Source of the DNA: Rhodospirillales bacterium
GTDB lineage: Bacteria; Pseudomonadota; Alphaproteobacteria; Acetobacterales; Acetobacteraceae
DNA: 64,000 nucleotides
Direction: 5' to 3'
Assembly: GCA_025352665.1 (NCBI GenBank)
Contig: JANXSM010000029.1
Location: forward strand, 1-64,000
Both the position numbers and the translations under genes were made by a program. The notes under the pieces are model-generated. The model was not told where the DNA came from. It worked only from the letters and a program-made list of their open reading frames with translations, and ran no database searches. Numbering within the stretch: position 1 is the first letter of the stretch; every line of letters starts with the position of its first letter. Below are positions 8,257 to 17,360 of the stretch, piece after piece.

Positions 8257-9495
8257 ATGATGCGCTTCCTTGCATGGCTTGCCTTGGGACTGACCGCAAT
8301 CTCACCCGCCTGGTCCCAGGCGCTGCCAGTGTTCTCCGATACCGGCCCTGACGCTGCCGACTACGGCGCCGCCGAGGGCTATCCGATGGGTGGCCCCGGC
8401 GTGACGATCACCCAACGCACCCTGGTCGGCACCTACAGCCACTACGACGAACTCCACCCCGCCCGTACCCTGCCGGCCGCCCCCACCCCCAGCAAACTCG
8501 GCCGCGCGCCCGAGGAGCTCAAACTCAGCTACAGCTTTCAGGGTGAAACCCAGACGCTGGACAGCTACCTGGACCGCAACCCCGCCACTGGCCTCCTCAT
8601 CCTGCGCGACCACACGATCCTCTACGAGCACTACCGCTACGCCCGAACCGACACGATGCGCTTCACCTCGCAGTCGATGGCCAAAACCATCGTGGCCATG
8701 CTGGTCGGCGTCGCCATCGCCGACGGCCGCATCCGCTCGGTGGATGACAGCGTCTCGATCTACATCCCCGAGCTCGCCGGCTCCGAAGCCGGATCAACCC
8801 CACTGCGCGCGTTGCTCACCATGTCCAGCGGCCTGCACTTTCGCGAAGTCTACGACGGCCGCGACGACATCAGTCGCCTCAGCCGCGCCCTGATGCGCCC
8901 GGACAGCCCGGGAGCCGCCGAGATCGTCACCCAGTTCAACACGCGCGACCATCCACCCGGCACGCTGTTCCACTACGCCGGCCTCAACACCGAACTGCTC
9001 GGCATCACCGTCGCCCGCGCCGTCGGCATGCCGCTCGCCGAATACCTCTCGCAAAAGATCTGGACCCCCGTCGGCGCCGAAGCCCCCGCCTCCTGGACCA
9101 TCGACTCCCGCGGCCAGGAAATCGCCTACTGCTGCTTCAACGCAACCCTGCGAGACTGGGGCCGGCTCGGCGTGCTGCTGGCCAACGACGGCGCGTGGAA
9201 CGGCAAGCAACTGGTGCCAAGGTCCTGGATCAGGGACGCAACAGTCGCCCAGGCCGCCTACCTCGGAGCGGGCGTTAACGGACGAAAACTGGGATACGGC
9301 TACCAACTCTGGCTCCAGCCCGGTGACCGACGCGGCTTCTCGCTGCGCGGAATCTACGGTCAGACCATGCTGGTCGACCCCGCCACCAAAACAGTGCTGG
9401 TGCATACCGCCGCAAGACCAAACGCGACGAACAATGCAGGCGAGGCGGAACTGGGCGCGCTGTGGGCGGCCTTGGTGGCAACCCCCCCCAGCTGA
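8257..9495 (+). CDS. Secreted serine hydrolase of the beta-lactamase class C / penicillin-binding protein fold
   Basis: A 412-aa protein with a signal peptide (MMRFLAWLALGLTAISPAWS). The SxxK motif is S140-M-A-K143 in SQSMAKT, the second motif is the Tyr of FHYAGLN, and conserved flanks include LRALLTMSSGL and DWGRLGVLLANDG. The family contains AmpC-like lactamases, DD-peptidases, 6-aminohexanoate-dimer hydrolase-like enzymes and esterases. The large N-terminal region before SxxK favours a non-lactamase hydrolase. It is monocistronic, with its own promoter. Confidence 0.82.
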   Translation: MMRFLAWLALGLTAISPAWSQALPVFSDTGPDAADYGAAEGYPMGGPGVTITQRTLVGTYSHYDELHPARTLPAAPTPSKLGRAPEELKLSYSFQGETQTLDSYLDRNPATGLLILRDHTILYEHYRYARTDTMRFTSQSMAKTIVAMLVGVAIADGRIRSVDDSVSIYIPELAGSEAGSTPLRALLTMSSGLHFREVYDGRDDISRLSRALMRPDSPGAAEIVTQFNTRDHPPGTLFHYAGLNTELLGITVARAVGMPLAEYLSQKIWTPVGAEAPASWTIDSRGQEIAYCCFNATLRDWGRLGVLLANDGAWNGKQLVPRSWIRDATVAQAAYLGAGVNGRKLGYGYQLWLQPGDRRGFSLRGIYGQTMLVDPATKTVLVHTAARPNATNNAGEAELGALWAALVATPPS

Positions 9496-9530
9496 CTGCC
9501 GCACATCTTTCGTCTCTCCCCTCTCTGCGC

Positions 9531-9701
9531 GATGATGCCGTCGTGCTCGCATCGGTCAAGGACGCCTGCGGCGCCGCCTCTGGTGGTGGCCAGCGGCCAT
9601 CCATGACCGCCGCTCCGCGCGCCAGCCTGCGATATGGCAGGTCGGGGCGGAGGAACAGGTGCTCTGATCAAACAAAGGAACACGACCCACCGCATCTGTA
9701 G
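9531..9701. repeat. Dispersed ~170-bp intergenic repeat, copy 1
   Basis: This stretch aligns by eye end to end with 26637-26804. The most conserved blocks are GCCGTCGTGCTCGCA, GGTCAAGGACGCCTGCGGCG, TGACCGCCGCTCCGCGCGCC and AGGTCGGGGCGGAGGAACAG, then a shared CAAACAAAGGAACA. The copy begins 36 nt after the stop of the beta-lactamase-fold gene and is followed within 100 nt by the stop of a convergent hypothetical gene whose paralogue sits in the same position at copy 2. No transposase or terminal repeats were seen. Confidence 0.75.
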
Positions 9702-9755
9702 CGTGGCTTGGTTACACTATCGTTCCCGCGGGAAACCAGAAGTTTCTGGCAAAAA

Positions 9756-9771
9756 GTTACGATAACGTAAC
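9756..9771. repeat. Small palindrome between repeat copy 1 and the hypothetical gene
   Basis: GTTACG-ATAA-CGTAAC is a perfect 6-bp inverted repeat. A related palindrome (TTACG-AAAT-CGTAA) occupies the equivalent place downstream of the paralogous gene at 26867-26880. It may be a transcription terminator stem or part of the dispersed unit. Confidence 0.5.
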
Positions 9772-9797
9772 ATTTAGGACATGCCAAAATGTGTCCC

Positions 9798-10421
9798 TCA
9801 AACCGCTCCAAAAAGCCAGCCTTGTGGATGAATTTCTCCCAGCACCGACACAGCAGCCACATCCGTTGGCACTACCGCCGAGGCCCGAGGCGCCACCTTC
9901 GCCGCCGAAACCGGCGACACGCCCTCATCAGCAGTCAGTCCCGACATCGCGACTGCGAGCTTGGGCGAAAGCAGCGCCCCCTCAATGCCCAGCATCCGGC
10001 ACAACGGCCGCAGCACCTTGCCCAACCGAGGCGTTGCCGCAAGCAATGCCACCATCTCAGGCTCGCCCAGCAGATGGCGCAACTGGCTGGCATACCCGGC
10101 CGCCTCATAAGGCACCAACACCACCAACCAAGCGAAACGCCGCGGCAGCCGTACCGAAGGCGACGCCGTCCGCGCCGCGCCCCTGGCACCAGCCACCCGC
10201 CCCGCAATCACCCACCCGCCCCGCAACCGCCCCGCCCGAATCGCTGCCACCATCACCAGAAACCGCCGCTCGATGCGCCGGATCCGAGCCCGGATCAAAA
10301 TGATCACAGACGTCTCCAACCACCCCCCAACACTCCGCTCAGCCACCGCCTGGCACAGCCTCTCGATGGAAAGCGAGAAGCGCTCGGTCAGGGAAAGCAG
10401 GGTGAGGGCGAGAAGCTCCAT
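9798..10421 (-). CDS. Hypothetical protein, member of a paralogous family (copy 1)
   Basis: A ~207-aa protein of no known function. It is a paralogue of the product of 26909-27547. Both share an N-terminal RFSLSI segment, a basic middle region, and a strongly conserved core containing FAWL, LVPYEAAG, ASQLRHLL, PEMVALLA, TPRLGK, then RPLCRMLGIE. The rest is Ala/Val-rich and poorly conserved. The ATG at 10419-10421 is used; an in-frame GTG lies two codons upstream, and the string TGTGTTCATG is identical in both paralogues. No signal peptide or clear enzyme motif is present. The moderately hydrophobic core suggests a helical, possibly membrane-associated protein. Confidence 0.65.
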   Translation of the reverse strand: MELLALTLLSLTERFSLSIERLCQAVAERSVGGWLETSVIILIRARIRRIERRFLVMVAAIRAGRLRGGWVIAGRVAGARGAARTASPSVRLPRRFAWLVVLVPYEAAGYASQLRHLLGEPEMVALLAATPRLGKVLRPLCRMLGIEGALLSPKLAVAMSGLTADEGVSPVSAAKVAPRASAVVPTDVAAVSVLGEIHPQGWLFGAV

Positions 10422-10599
10422 GAACACAAATTGAACGACTTCGGCACAAAACACTATTAAGGAAAACCCCCTAGCTCGCCCTTCCGAACCTCCATGCGAG
10501 CCAGCACTGTGCGCGATTGGCAAGTGAGCGGGCGGTTCCAAATACCTACCGCGAGGATCGAGCGCCACCAATGGGCGCCTTACACCAACACCAGCCAAC

Positions 10600-10960
10600 T
10601 CATTGCGGATTAGCGCAGTTGTATCAAGTTACACAAATTGAAATGACTTGAAATCGTTATAAAATTTGAGGTTTCGCTCTTATTCCATGAATAGAAGCTC
10701 CGACCTAGTCGTCAGTGCAAACAAAATGGTATAGATTCCACCATTGACTGAGCTACACCAAAATATGCTGAAATATATAATATTACAAATTCATAATAAA
10801 TCTAATCTGATAATTAGGTGCACTGAAGTCGTCGCACGTTAATTCCGAGTCAGGCGCTCGGGATCAAGTGCCGTTGTCGGGAGGTGGTTTTCGGACGGGT
10901 TCTCCGTTACCCTATTTCAATCGGCGGCCGAGTAAGGACCGTCGAGCCGGCCTGAATTCA
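10600..10960. other. AT-rich intergenic island upstream of the first TPR gene
   Basis: About 360 bp without a recognisable gene and clearly richer in A and T than its surroundings, especially 10620-10830. It contains runs such as AAATATATAATATTACAAAT. Together with 10422-10600, where I see nothing, it separates the hypothetical gene from the TPR gene. It probably holds the TPR gene's promoter, and the composition suggests acquired DNA or a nucleoid-protein target. Confidence 0.5.
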
Positions 10961-10970
10961 GGAGTTCCAC

Positions 10971-13880
10971 GTGGCCACAAGCGAACAACAGGAACGAGCG
11001 CGCCAGGCGGCCGAAATGCTGGACTGGACGCTAGCAGAACAACTATGGCGAGAGGTCCTGCAGCTCGAGCCTGAGCTGCGACAAGCGTATCCCCAGCTCG
11101 CGCACACTCTGCAACAACAAAATCGCCTCGACGACGCAGCTTCCGTTCTGGCACACGCGACATCAGCGTTTCCAGAATTGTGGGAATGTTGGCATGATCT
11201 GGCACGACTTTGTGAACGGGCCGCGAAATGGCCGGAAGCTGAACGGAGCTGGCGGGGATTTCTAGCGTCGGGCGCCACGAATTTTTGGGCTCATAGCGCC
11301 CTTGCCGGTGCGATTGCGCAGCAGCGTCGATGGGATGAGGCCGAAGCGGTCTTAGTTGATGGCCAGGGCCTTTTTCCCAATGAGGTCACTCTGTTTGCAG
11401 ACCATGCCCGGATTGCTGAAGCACGCAGCCATTTGCCGGACGCCTTGCAACGATGGGAGATGATCAAACTCCGCTTCCCCCATTCTTCTGCCGGGCACTT
11501 GGGCCACGCCGGTGTCCTTCAAAAACAGGACAATCTCCAAGCCGCCTATGAAACTCTGATTGAGGCGGTGGAACGATTTCCCGGCGAGAGCGACCCATTG
11601 CATGATCTTGGCCGGCTGGCCGAAAGATCGGGTGATTGGAGTTTGGCGGAACAATGCTGGCAGCGCTTTCTACGAAGCGACGACCGTCACTGGTGGGCAT
11701 ACACATCTCTCGCGAAGGCGCTCCGGGAACAGGGCATGCTGGAGGCCGCATCCTCAGCTCTTGCTGTGGGCCATGCAAGGTTGCCAAACGAACACGCATT
11801 TCTAGGCGAACGGGCGAAACTTGCCGAGGATCTGTGCGAGTGGCAAGTCGCGGCCCAATTCTGGGAAGATCTCACCCGTCGCCAACCTACGAACGGAGAG
11901 GCGTGGGCGGCGGTGGCCAGGGTGGTCCGTCGCATGGGTGATCCGCATGATGCCGAGAGATGGATAAACGAGGCGATTTCCCTATTGCCCCAAAATCGGG
12001 CGGTGCTGGCAGAAGCCGTTACAATTGCGAAAGCGCGCGGCGACCATAATGCACAATTGGCGCGGATGGAATTATTCTGCTGTGCATTCCCCGCTGATAT
12101 CGATGCGCGGATCGCATTGATCGAAACCTATGGCGCTGGCGGAGTCTATCAAAAGGCCTTTGCCGAAGTCGAATCCATGCTGGTATCTCAAATCAAGTCC
12201 TACCGCTTGCTGTCTATCGCGACGTCGCTGACCCGATCCAAAAACGATCTGACCCCGCTGCTGAGATTATGGGACCGGCTCGTGATTTCTGGAAGGTACG
12301 ACGCCCGCAATCTCTCCAACGACTGTGTGAGCCTTCTGCTGGCTTTCTCGGGAGACCAGAACTGCAGCAAATTGATTGGCCCGATAATGGAGCTGCCAAT
12401 TGATTTGGACGCTGCAGACATGCCGCCATTTCTTCATGTCGCGATCGCGTTGCGCTCGCATCCCTATGGCAGCGTAAGTTGGGGCATTTTTTGCGATGCG
12501 TTCAAAGAACGCAAAATTGTTATCGCAGATCCACTCGTGCGCCACTTGCTCTCCGCGCTTATTGAAACTTCGCAAGACATATCCATAATCCGCAGTACAG
12601 TTGCCGAGTTGCTTAACCTGGCAAAGCCTGGGAACTGGCTAAAAGACGCACTGATCGTAATATATTCTCCATATTATCAAACGCCGGCTCTGACGGCGGT
12701 TCTGAAGGACATATTTGCGACGATTTGCACCGATCGGCGTGCGCTGGCTCAATCGAGTGATGTTGCGTTGTATATTCTTCTGTTGTTGGCAGATGCGCTC
12801 TCAGAGAATAATTTTGATCGGCTGATCCTTGCCATTAAGAATTCTGGCCGCTTGAGCGCCGTTGCGCCGGGCGAGCGCGACGTTACCTCCGTCCTGGCGC
12901 GTATCGTCGAGAAGTCGATGCCGCGGTCGGTTGCCTTGCCACCTGCTTCAATCAGCAATCTGCGCCGTCGTTTGCGAATCTGCATCTGCGTATCTGGCCA
13001 ATTGCGCGGATACCTTGCCGCCTTTCCGAGCTGGCAGCGACTTGGGCTATGGGATCACGACCTGACCTTGGTTGTGCACACGTGGAAGAATATTGGCCGT
13101 AATATTCCTGACAATCCGATTAACGCCGCCCGGTCATTCACCGGGGAATTCCTTTCCGCCTACAAATCGGTTATTCTGGCAAAAGGATGGGTTTTCATGC
13201 AGGCCGCCTACCCAAACCTTGTTGGGGAGATTTTATCCGGTCAGAGTATCGAGCCAGCCACCCTTTACGATTTCTATTCTGCGGCCAGCGTTCAGGTCGA
13301 TGATGAATTTGCCGAGCCCTTCAAAGGCATGAATAATTTTTGGAAGATGCACTACAAGATTGCCCAGGCACATCAGGCTGCCGTCGCCGCCTGTCCAGAT
13401 GCGGATCTCGTTATCCGCCTGCGTCCAGACAAGGCTTTTACAAAAGCAGAGCCGATCGATTGGCAGCAACTTCTGGTGGAGTCTCACGGCCACAGGATCA
13501 TTTTTGCAGATAAGCCTCGTCATCTGGCGCCCCCGTTGTGGATTGGCGATCAGTTCGCCGCTGGGACTCGCGAGGTTATGGAATCCTACTCCCGAACTTT
13601 CGAGTTAACTGAAAAAGCAGGTCGATCAGCCTGCTATGGGTTTCCCGTTGAACACTTCGGTCACACCAACCTTAGCTGTACGACTTTCCAGGACGGGATA
13701 GGCGTGCGCAGATTTGCGAAAATCGGGCCTGAAAGTTTGTTAAGCGCCGCGCACGTGGAACCGGCCAAGATTGTCGCAGCGCTGCAGCAGGACTTTGCTC
13801 TACGGAGCAGTCAGCCCGATGACGTGGCCTTGCTGGAAGGAGCCACCCTCGATCAGGCCATCGCGGAAGCCGTGAGTTGA
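10971..13880 (+). CDS. Large TPR protein with C-terminal glycan-modification-like domain
   Basis: A 969-aa protein starting at a GTG with GGAG 6 nt upstream. Residues about 1-380 are tetratricopeptide-like repeats arranged in ~68-aa dyads (recurring W, LA...A, RFP/LP, AE..W). A divergent helical region follows to about 660. From about residue 665 a distinct domain begins with RRLRICICVSGQLRGYLAAF and later has VVHTWKNIGRN and ADLVIRLRPDKAF. These resemble polysaccharide or LPS-synthesis proteins of the WavE/capsular type, an inference from motif style only. There is no signal peptide. Codon use is more AT-rich than in neighbours, especially in the middle third. Its 3' end overlaps the convergent second TPR gene by 28 nt. 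Confidence 0.8.
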   Translation: MATSEQQERARQAAEMLDWTLAEQLWREVLQLEPELRQAYPQLAHTLQQQNRLDDAASVLAHATSAFPELWECWHDLARLCERAAKWPEAERSWRGFLASGATNFWAHSALAGAIAQQRRWDEAEAVLVDGQGLFPNEVTLFADHARIAEARSHLPDALQRWEMIKLRFPHSSAGHLGHAGVLQKQDNLQAAYETLIEAVERFPGESDPLHDLGRLAERSGDWSLAEQCWQRFLRSDDRHWWAYTSLAKALREQGMLEAASSALAVGHARLPNEHAFLGERAKLAEDLCEWQVAAQFWEDLTRRQPTNGEAWAAVARVVRRMGDPHDAERWINEAISLLPQNRAVLAEAVTIAKARGDHNAQLARMELFCCAFPADIDARIALIETYGAGGVYQKAFAEVESMLVSQIKSYRLLSIATSLTRSKNDLTPLLRLWDRLVISGRYDARNLSNDCVSLLLAFSGDQNCSKLIGPIMELPIDLDAADMPPFLHVAIALRSHPYGSVSWGIFCDAFKERKIVIADPLVRHLLSALIETSQDISIIRSTVAELLNLAKPGNWLKDALIVIYSPYYQTPALTAVLKDIFATICTDRRALAQSSDVALYILLLLADALSENNFDRLILAIKNSGRLSAVAPGERDVTSVLARIVEKSMPRSVALPPASISNLRRRLRICICVSGQLRGYLAAFPSWQRLGLWDHDLTLVVHTWKNIGRNIPDNPINAARSFTGEFLSAYKSVILAKGWVFMQAAYPNLVGEILSGQSIEPATLYDFYSAASVQVDDEFAEPFKGMNNFWKMHYKIAQAHQAAVAACPDADLVIRLRPDKAFTKAEPIDWQQLLVESHGHRIIFADKPRHLAPPLWIGDQFAAGTREVMESYSRTFELTEKAGRSACYGFPVEHFGHTNLSCTTFQDGIGVRRFAKIGPESLLSAAHVEPAKIVAALQQDFALRSSQPDDVALLEGATLDQAIAEAVS

Positions 13881-16177
13881 TCCTGCCGCATCCCCGCCGC
13901 CTCTCGGCAGATCATCAGAAACGCGTCGTTCGCTTCTCCCAGGTAGGCATCTTCCTCGGCAGAATGTGAGAAGTGATCAACATAACCAATCATAAGTCCT
14001 TCGGTCTTGATCTCTACTGAACCAGGACGATTATCTTTGTTCTCTAAGCGAATATACACTAGAAAATTGTTACCGTATCGATTAACGGCTTTATGTAACC
14101 TTTCAATCTCGGTATTTGTTAGAATCCGTTTCATATTTTTATAGACGAATGTTTTTTCACCAGCCCGCAGATCGTCAATCAACTTTGCCTTTAAATACTT
14201 GAAACGAGCGCCGACCTGCCGTTTAAACCGATCCAACGGCACCTCATCAACATGCACGAAACTGCGCATGGCCATATGGTAGCGCGTGTCGCGGGTCCAG
14301 TACTCCGGTCTGCCGCTCGTGGCGGGAACAAAAATCTCCGTGAATTCCGGATCGCCGACCCCCTCGAACTCCGTTTCCAGTATCGTCGATAACTCGTCCT
14401 GAAATATATCCGTCCAGCGCAGCAGCCCAAGCGGCTCTGCCCCCATCGCGCGCTGAAAAATGCCAAACTCGCAGCCATGGCCGCCGCCACCCAGGCTCTC
14501 GAACTGCATCACGAGCGCCCGGCGTCGTGCTGCCTCGTCGATCGGCGGCGCGTGATCCACATCACCGACCGCGTCAGGCTCCGTCTCCGCGAGCCGAAGC
14601 TGGACCTCAAACACGCGCTGCCGGAACGTGTCCGCATTGGGGAAGCGACGTTGTGCGTCATTCAGGCGGGCGAGTGCTACGTGCCAGTCTTCCCGAGCCA
14701 TGGCGTTCAACGCGAATTCTTCCGCCAGACTGACTGAATCAGCGCGCGTTTGCAGGGCGCCTTCCAGCAAAGTGTCCGCAACAGCACTTTGCCCCTGTCG
14801 GCGCAACGCCCGCGAAACCCCGATGATGCCCAACTCGTCGTTGGGAAATCTGTCCGAAGCCATGCGCCAACGGTGTTCCGCGCTCCGCCAATCGTTGCTG
14901 CGCTCAGCCACGCGCGCGAATTCGTGCAAGATCTGCGACGAGCCGGGCAGCCGCGCGACACCCTCGGTCAGAACTACCTCGGCGGTATCGAGATCTCCGA
15001 GTTCGCGATAGGCCTGCGCCTTGCCGGTCACCCCGATCCACTCCTGTGGAAACCGCTCCTGAACAATGATCCAGCGGGCCTTTGCCGCCTCCCAGTCCTT
15101 CGCTTCTCCGGCGGCGATGGCCAGATCGATCCAAACGCCTGGCTCGTGGGGAAACCGCGCCATGGCCGAGGTCAACAGGGCGTCCGCCTCGCCCAGCCGT
15201 TGCAATGACCGCAGAGCCTCCGCCCCGCGTCGCCAGCCAACTTCAAGCCCAGGCCATTTCGCCCGCAGCGCGTCCCAGCGCGAAAGCGCCTCGGGCCAGT
15301 TGCGATCGATATGCGCAACCCAGGCGTACTCCGCCATCGCGGCCTGATCCTCGGGTACCCGTCGCAGACGCTCTGACAGCAAGGCGTCCGCCGCATCAAA
15401 GCGGCGCAGTTCGCGCAGCGAAAGGGCACCGAACATATAGCCCTCGCCCTGCTCCGGAAAGCGGGAGCGCACACGTGCCCAACGTTCATCTGCGTCTGCC
15501 CAGTCCCGTCGGTTATGCGCCAACATCGCCCATTCCACCGCAAGCGCTGGCTCGTCTACAAAGCGGCGCGTTGCGTCCAGCAGCATCGCTTCCGCGTCCC
15601 GCTCGCGTCCGGCCGAACGAAAGGCCGCGGCCGCCCCTCGATAGCCGGCAACATGGGTTGGGAAACGCTCGCACACCGTCCGCCACCGCGTTGCCGCCGC
15701 GTCCCAATCGGGCCGGGCCTGTGCGACCACGGCATATTCCACAAAGGCGCCGAGGTCTTTGGGGAATTTATCCTGAGCCTGCTGCAACAACGCATCGGCA
15801 TCATCGAACTTACGCTGCTCCCGCAGCACCACGGCGCCGAACACGTAGCCTGCCGCCTGCTGGGCAAAGCTTTCCCGCAGCTGCGTCCACAATGCCTCGG
15901 AGCGCTCCAACTCGCGCCGGCGCATCGCCTGGTGGGCCCGATGGAACAGAAGGTCTGCATCGGGTCCGACATGGTGGAGCCCTTCGGCCAGCACGGCATC
16001 GGCTCCACGCAGGTCGCCCGTCTCCCACAGCGCTTCTGACAACCGCAAATAGGCTGGCCGCTCATCGGCATTGCCCGCCAGCACCTGACGCCATAGTTCC
16101 ACGGCCCGCGACCAGTCGCGCGCGTTGGAAGCTGCTGTCGCGACATCGCGCAATGTTTCGGCCGACACCTGGTTCAT
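13853..16177 (-). CDS. Large TPR protein with conserved uncharacterised C-terminal domain
   Basis: A ~774-aa protein from the ATG at 16175-16177 (a TTG at 16195 is also in frame). Residues about 1-535 are TPR-like dyads of ~68 aa with recurring DW..A..RW, RFP and R..DAD.LL positions. The scaffold is the same type as the convergent neighbour's. The C-terminal ~230 residues form a separate domain beginning FESLGGGGHGCEFGIFQR and including EYWTRDTRYHMAMRSF, KTFVYKNM and GYVDHFSHS. I recall this domain in other Acetobacteraceae TPR proteins but know no assigned function. A role in surface-glycan or S-layer assembly is possible but not shown. Confidence 0.8.
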   Translation of the reverse strand: MNQVSAETLRDVATAASNARDWSRAVELWRQVLAGNADERPAYLRLSEALWETGDLRGADAVLAEGLHHVGPDADLLFHRAHQAMRRRELERSEALWTQLRESFAQQAAGYVFGAVVLREQRKFDDADALLQQAQDKFPKDLGAFVEYAVVAQARPDWDAAATRWRTVCERFPTHVAGYRGAAAAFRSAGRERDAEAMLLDATRRFVDEPALAVEWAMLAHNRRDWADADERWARVRSRFPEQGEGYMFGALSLRELRRFDAADALLSERLRRVPEDQAAMAEYAWVAHIDRNWPEALSRWDALRAKWPGLEVGWRRGAEALRSLQRLGEADALLTSAMARFPHEPGVWIDLAIAAGEAKDWEAAKARWIIVQERFPQEWIGVTGKAQAYRELGDLDTAEVVLTEGVARLPGSSQILHEFARVAERSNDWRSAEHRWRMASDRFPNDELGIIGVSRALRRQGQSAVADTLLEGALQTRADSVSLAEEFALNAMAREDWHVALARLNDAQRRFPNADTFRQRVFEVQLRLAETEPDAVGDVDHAPPIDEAARRRALVMQFESLGGGGHGCEFGIFQRAMGAEPLGLLRWTDIFQDELSTILETEFEGVGDPEFTEIFVPATSGRPEYWTRDTRYHMAMRSFVHVDEVPLDRFKRQVGARFKYLKAKLIDDLRAGEKTFVYKNMKRILTNTEIERLHKAVNRYGNNFLVYIRLENKDNRPGSVEIKTEGLMIGYVDHFSHSAEEDAYLGEANDAFLMICREAAGMRQDQLTASAMA

Positions 16178-16362
16178 CCGATCGCCCTGTCCCAACCCGG
16201 TCTTGATATCGAGTATGTCACGTTGCGGCGCAACACGGCATCGCCCTTAAAACTGTCACGTTTCATACACTCCAGCCAAAACGACCATCGCCTTATGCCG
16301 CTGGCGTCCTGCTGGCCGGGGCCATATCGTCCCCCAGCAACCGCCACGGACCCCTAGCGCGC

Positions 16363-17277
16363 ATGACCCGCATCGATGAAACCGCCGCTGGAGTCTACGT
16401 CATCTCCGTAACCCCCTTCCACGACAACGGCGCACTCGACCTCCCCAGCGCCGTCCGTCTCACCGATTTCTACCTCTCTCGCGGCGCCGCTGGTCTCACC
16501 ATTCTCGGCATGATGGGTGAAGCGCCCAAGCTCACCGCCGCTGAATCGCTCCAGCTCACAAAAGCCATGATCCAATCCGCAGGCAAAACCCCCATCGTCG
16601 TCGGCGTCTCCGGTCCCGGCCTCGCCGCGATGGCGGAGCTTGCCGCGCAGGTGATGGACGCAGGGGCGGGCGGCGTCATGGTGGCCCCCACGCCCGGTCT
16701 GCGCACCGACGATGCGATACTGGCCTACTTCCACGAGGTCGCCAACGCCCTCGGCGATACGCCTTTTGTCCTGCAGGATTTCCCCCAGGCGACTGGCGTG
16801 CAGATCGCCCCCTCGGTCATCCTGCGCATCGTCCGCGAAATCCCCAGCTGCGTCATGCTCAAGCACGAAGACTGGCCCGGCCTCAACAAGATCTCCGCCA
16901 TCCGGGCGGCGGAGGGCCGGCGGATCAGCATTCTCGTCGGCAACGGCGGCATCTTCCTGCCCGAGGAGCTGCGCCGCGGGGCGGATGGCGCCATGACCGG
17001 CTTTGCCTATCCCGAAATGATGATCGACGTTGCCGCCGCGCATGCCCGTGGCGAGCGGGAGCGCGCCGCCGATCTGTTTGACGCCTACCTACCGCTTGCC
17101 CGCTACGAACTGCAGCCGGGTCCGGGTCTGGCGGTTCGCAAGCACATCCTGCACAGCCGCGGCGCCATCGCCAGCCCCGCGCAACGCCGCCCGGCCGCAA
17201 AACTTACCGCAGCGGACCTGGCAGACATCGCCTGGCTGGTGCGCCGGCAGGAGCGCCGACTGGCCGAACTGGGGTGA
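16363..17277 (+). CDS. DapA/N-acetylneuraminate lyase superfamily protein with altered catalytic residues
   Basis: A 304-aa TIM-barrel class I aldolase-family protein. The Schiff-base lysine is kept (VMLKHEDW). The Thr pair of dihydrodipicolinate synthase (GTTGE) is replaced by GMMGE, and the tyrosine motif YNxP is replaced by QDFP. It is therefore unlikely to be a lysine-biosynthesis DapA and more likely acts on another 2-oxo acid or its dehydration product. A flavin monooxygenase follows after 83 nt and then an overlapping hydrolase gene, suggesting one degradative unit. Confidence 0.82.
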   Translation: MTRIDETAAGVYVISVTPFHDNGALDLPSAVRLTDFYLSRGAAGLTILGMMGEAPKLTAAESLQLTKAMIQSAGKTPIVVGVSGPGLAAMAELAAQVMDAGAGGVMVAPTPGLRTDDAILAYFHEVANALGDTPFVLQDFPQATGVQIAPSVILRIVREIPSCVMLKHEDWPGLNKISAIRAAEGRRISILVGNGGIFLPEELRRGADGAMTGFAYPEMMIDVAAAHARGERERAADLFDAYLPLARYELQPGPGLAVRKHILHSRGAIASPAQRRPAAKLTAADLADIAWLVRRQERRLAELG

Positions 17278-17360
17278 CATTCGACCTCGCCGTCTGACCG
17301 GGCTGGGCTTGCGCCAAGCTTACGCAACCCCCTTATCGATACAAATCCGGAGCTCCACCG

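Noticed and set aside
8257-9495. Calling the SxxK protein a true beta-lactamase resistance gene
   Set aside because: The fold fits, but the large N-terminal region and lack of class C-specific motifs such as a clear KTG box point to a general serine hydrolase.
9531-9701. Reading the dispersed repeat as a CRISPR array or IS end
   Set aside because: Only single copies occur at each site, with no regular short spacing, no target duplication seen and no transposase frame beside it.
16363-17277. Annotating the aldolase-fold protein as dapA
   Set aside because: Two of the catalytic positions of dihydrodipicolinate synthase (the Thr and Tyr) are replaced, and the context is not lysine biosynthesis.
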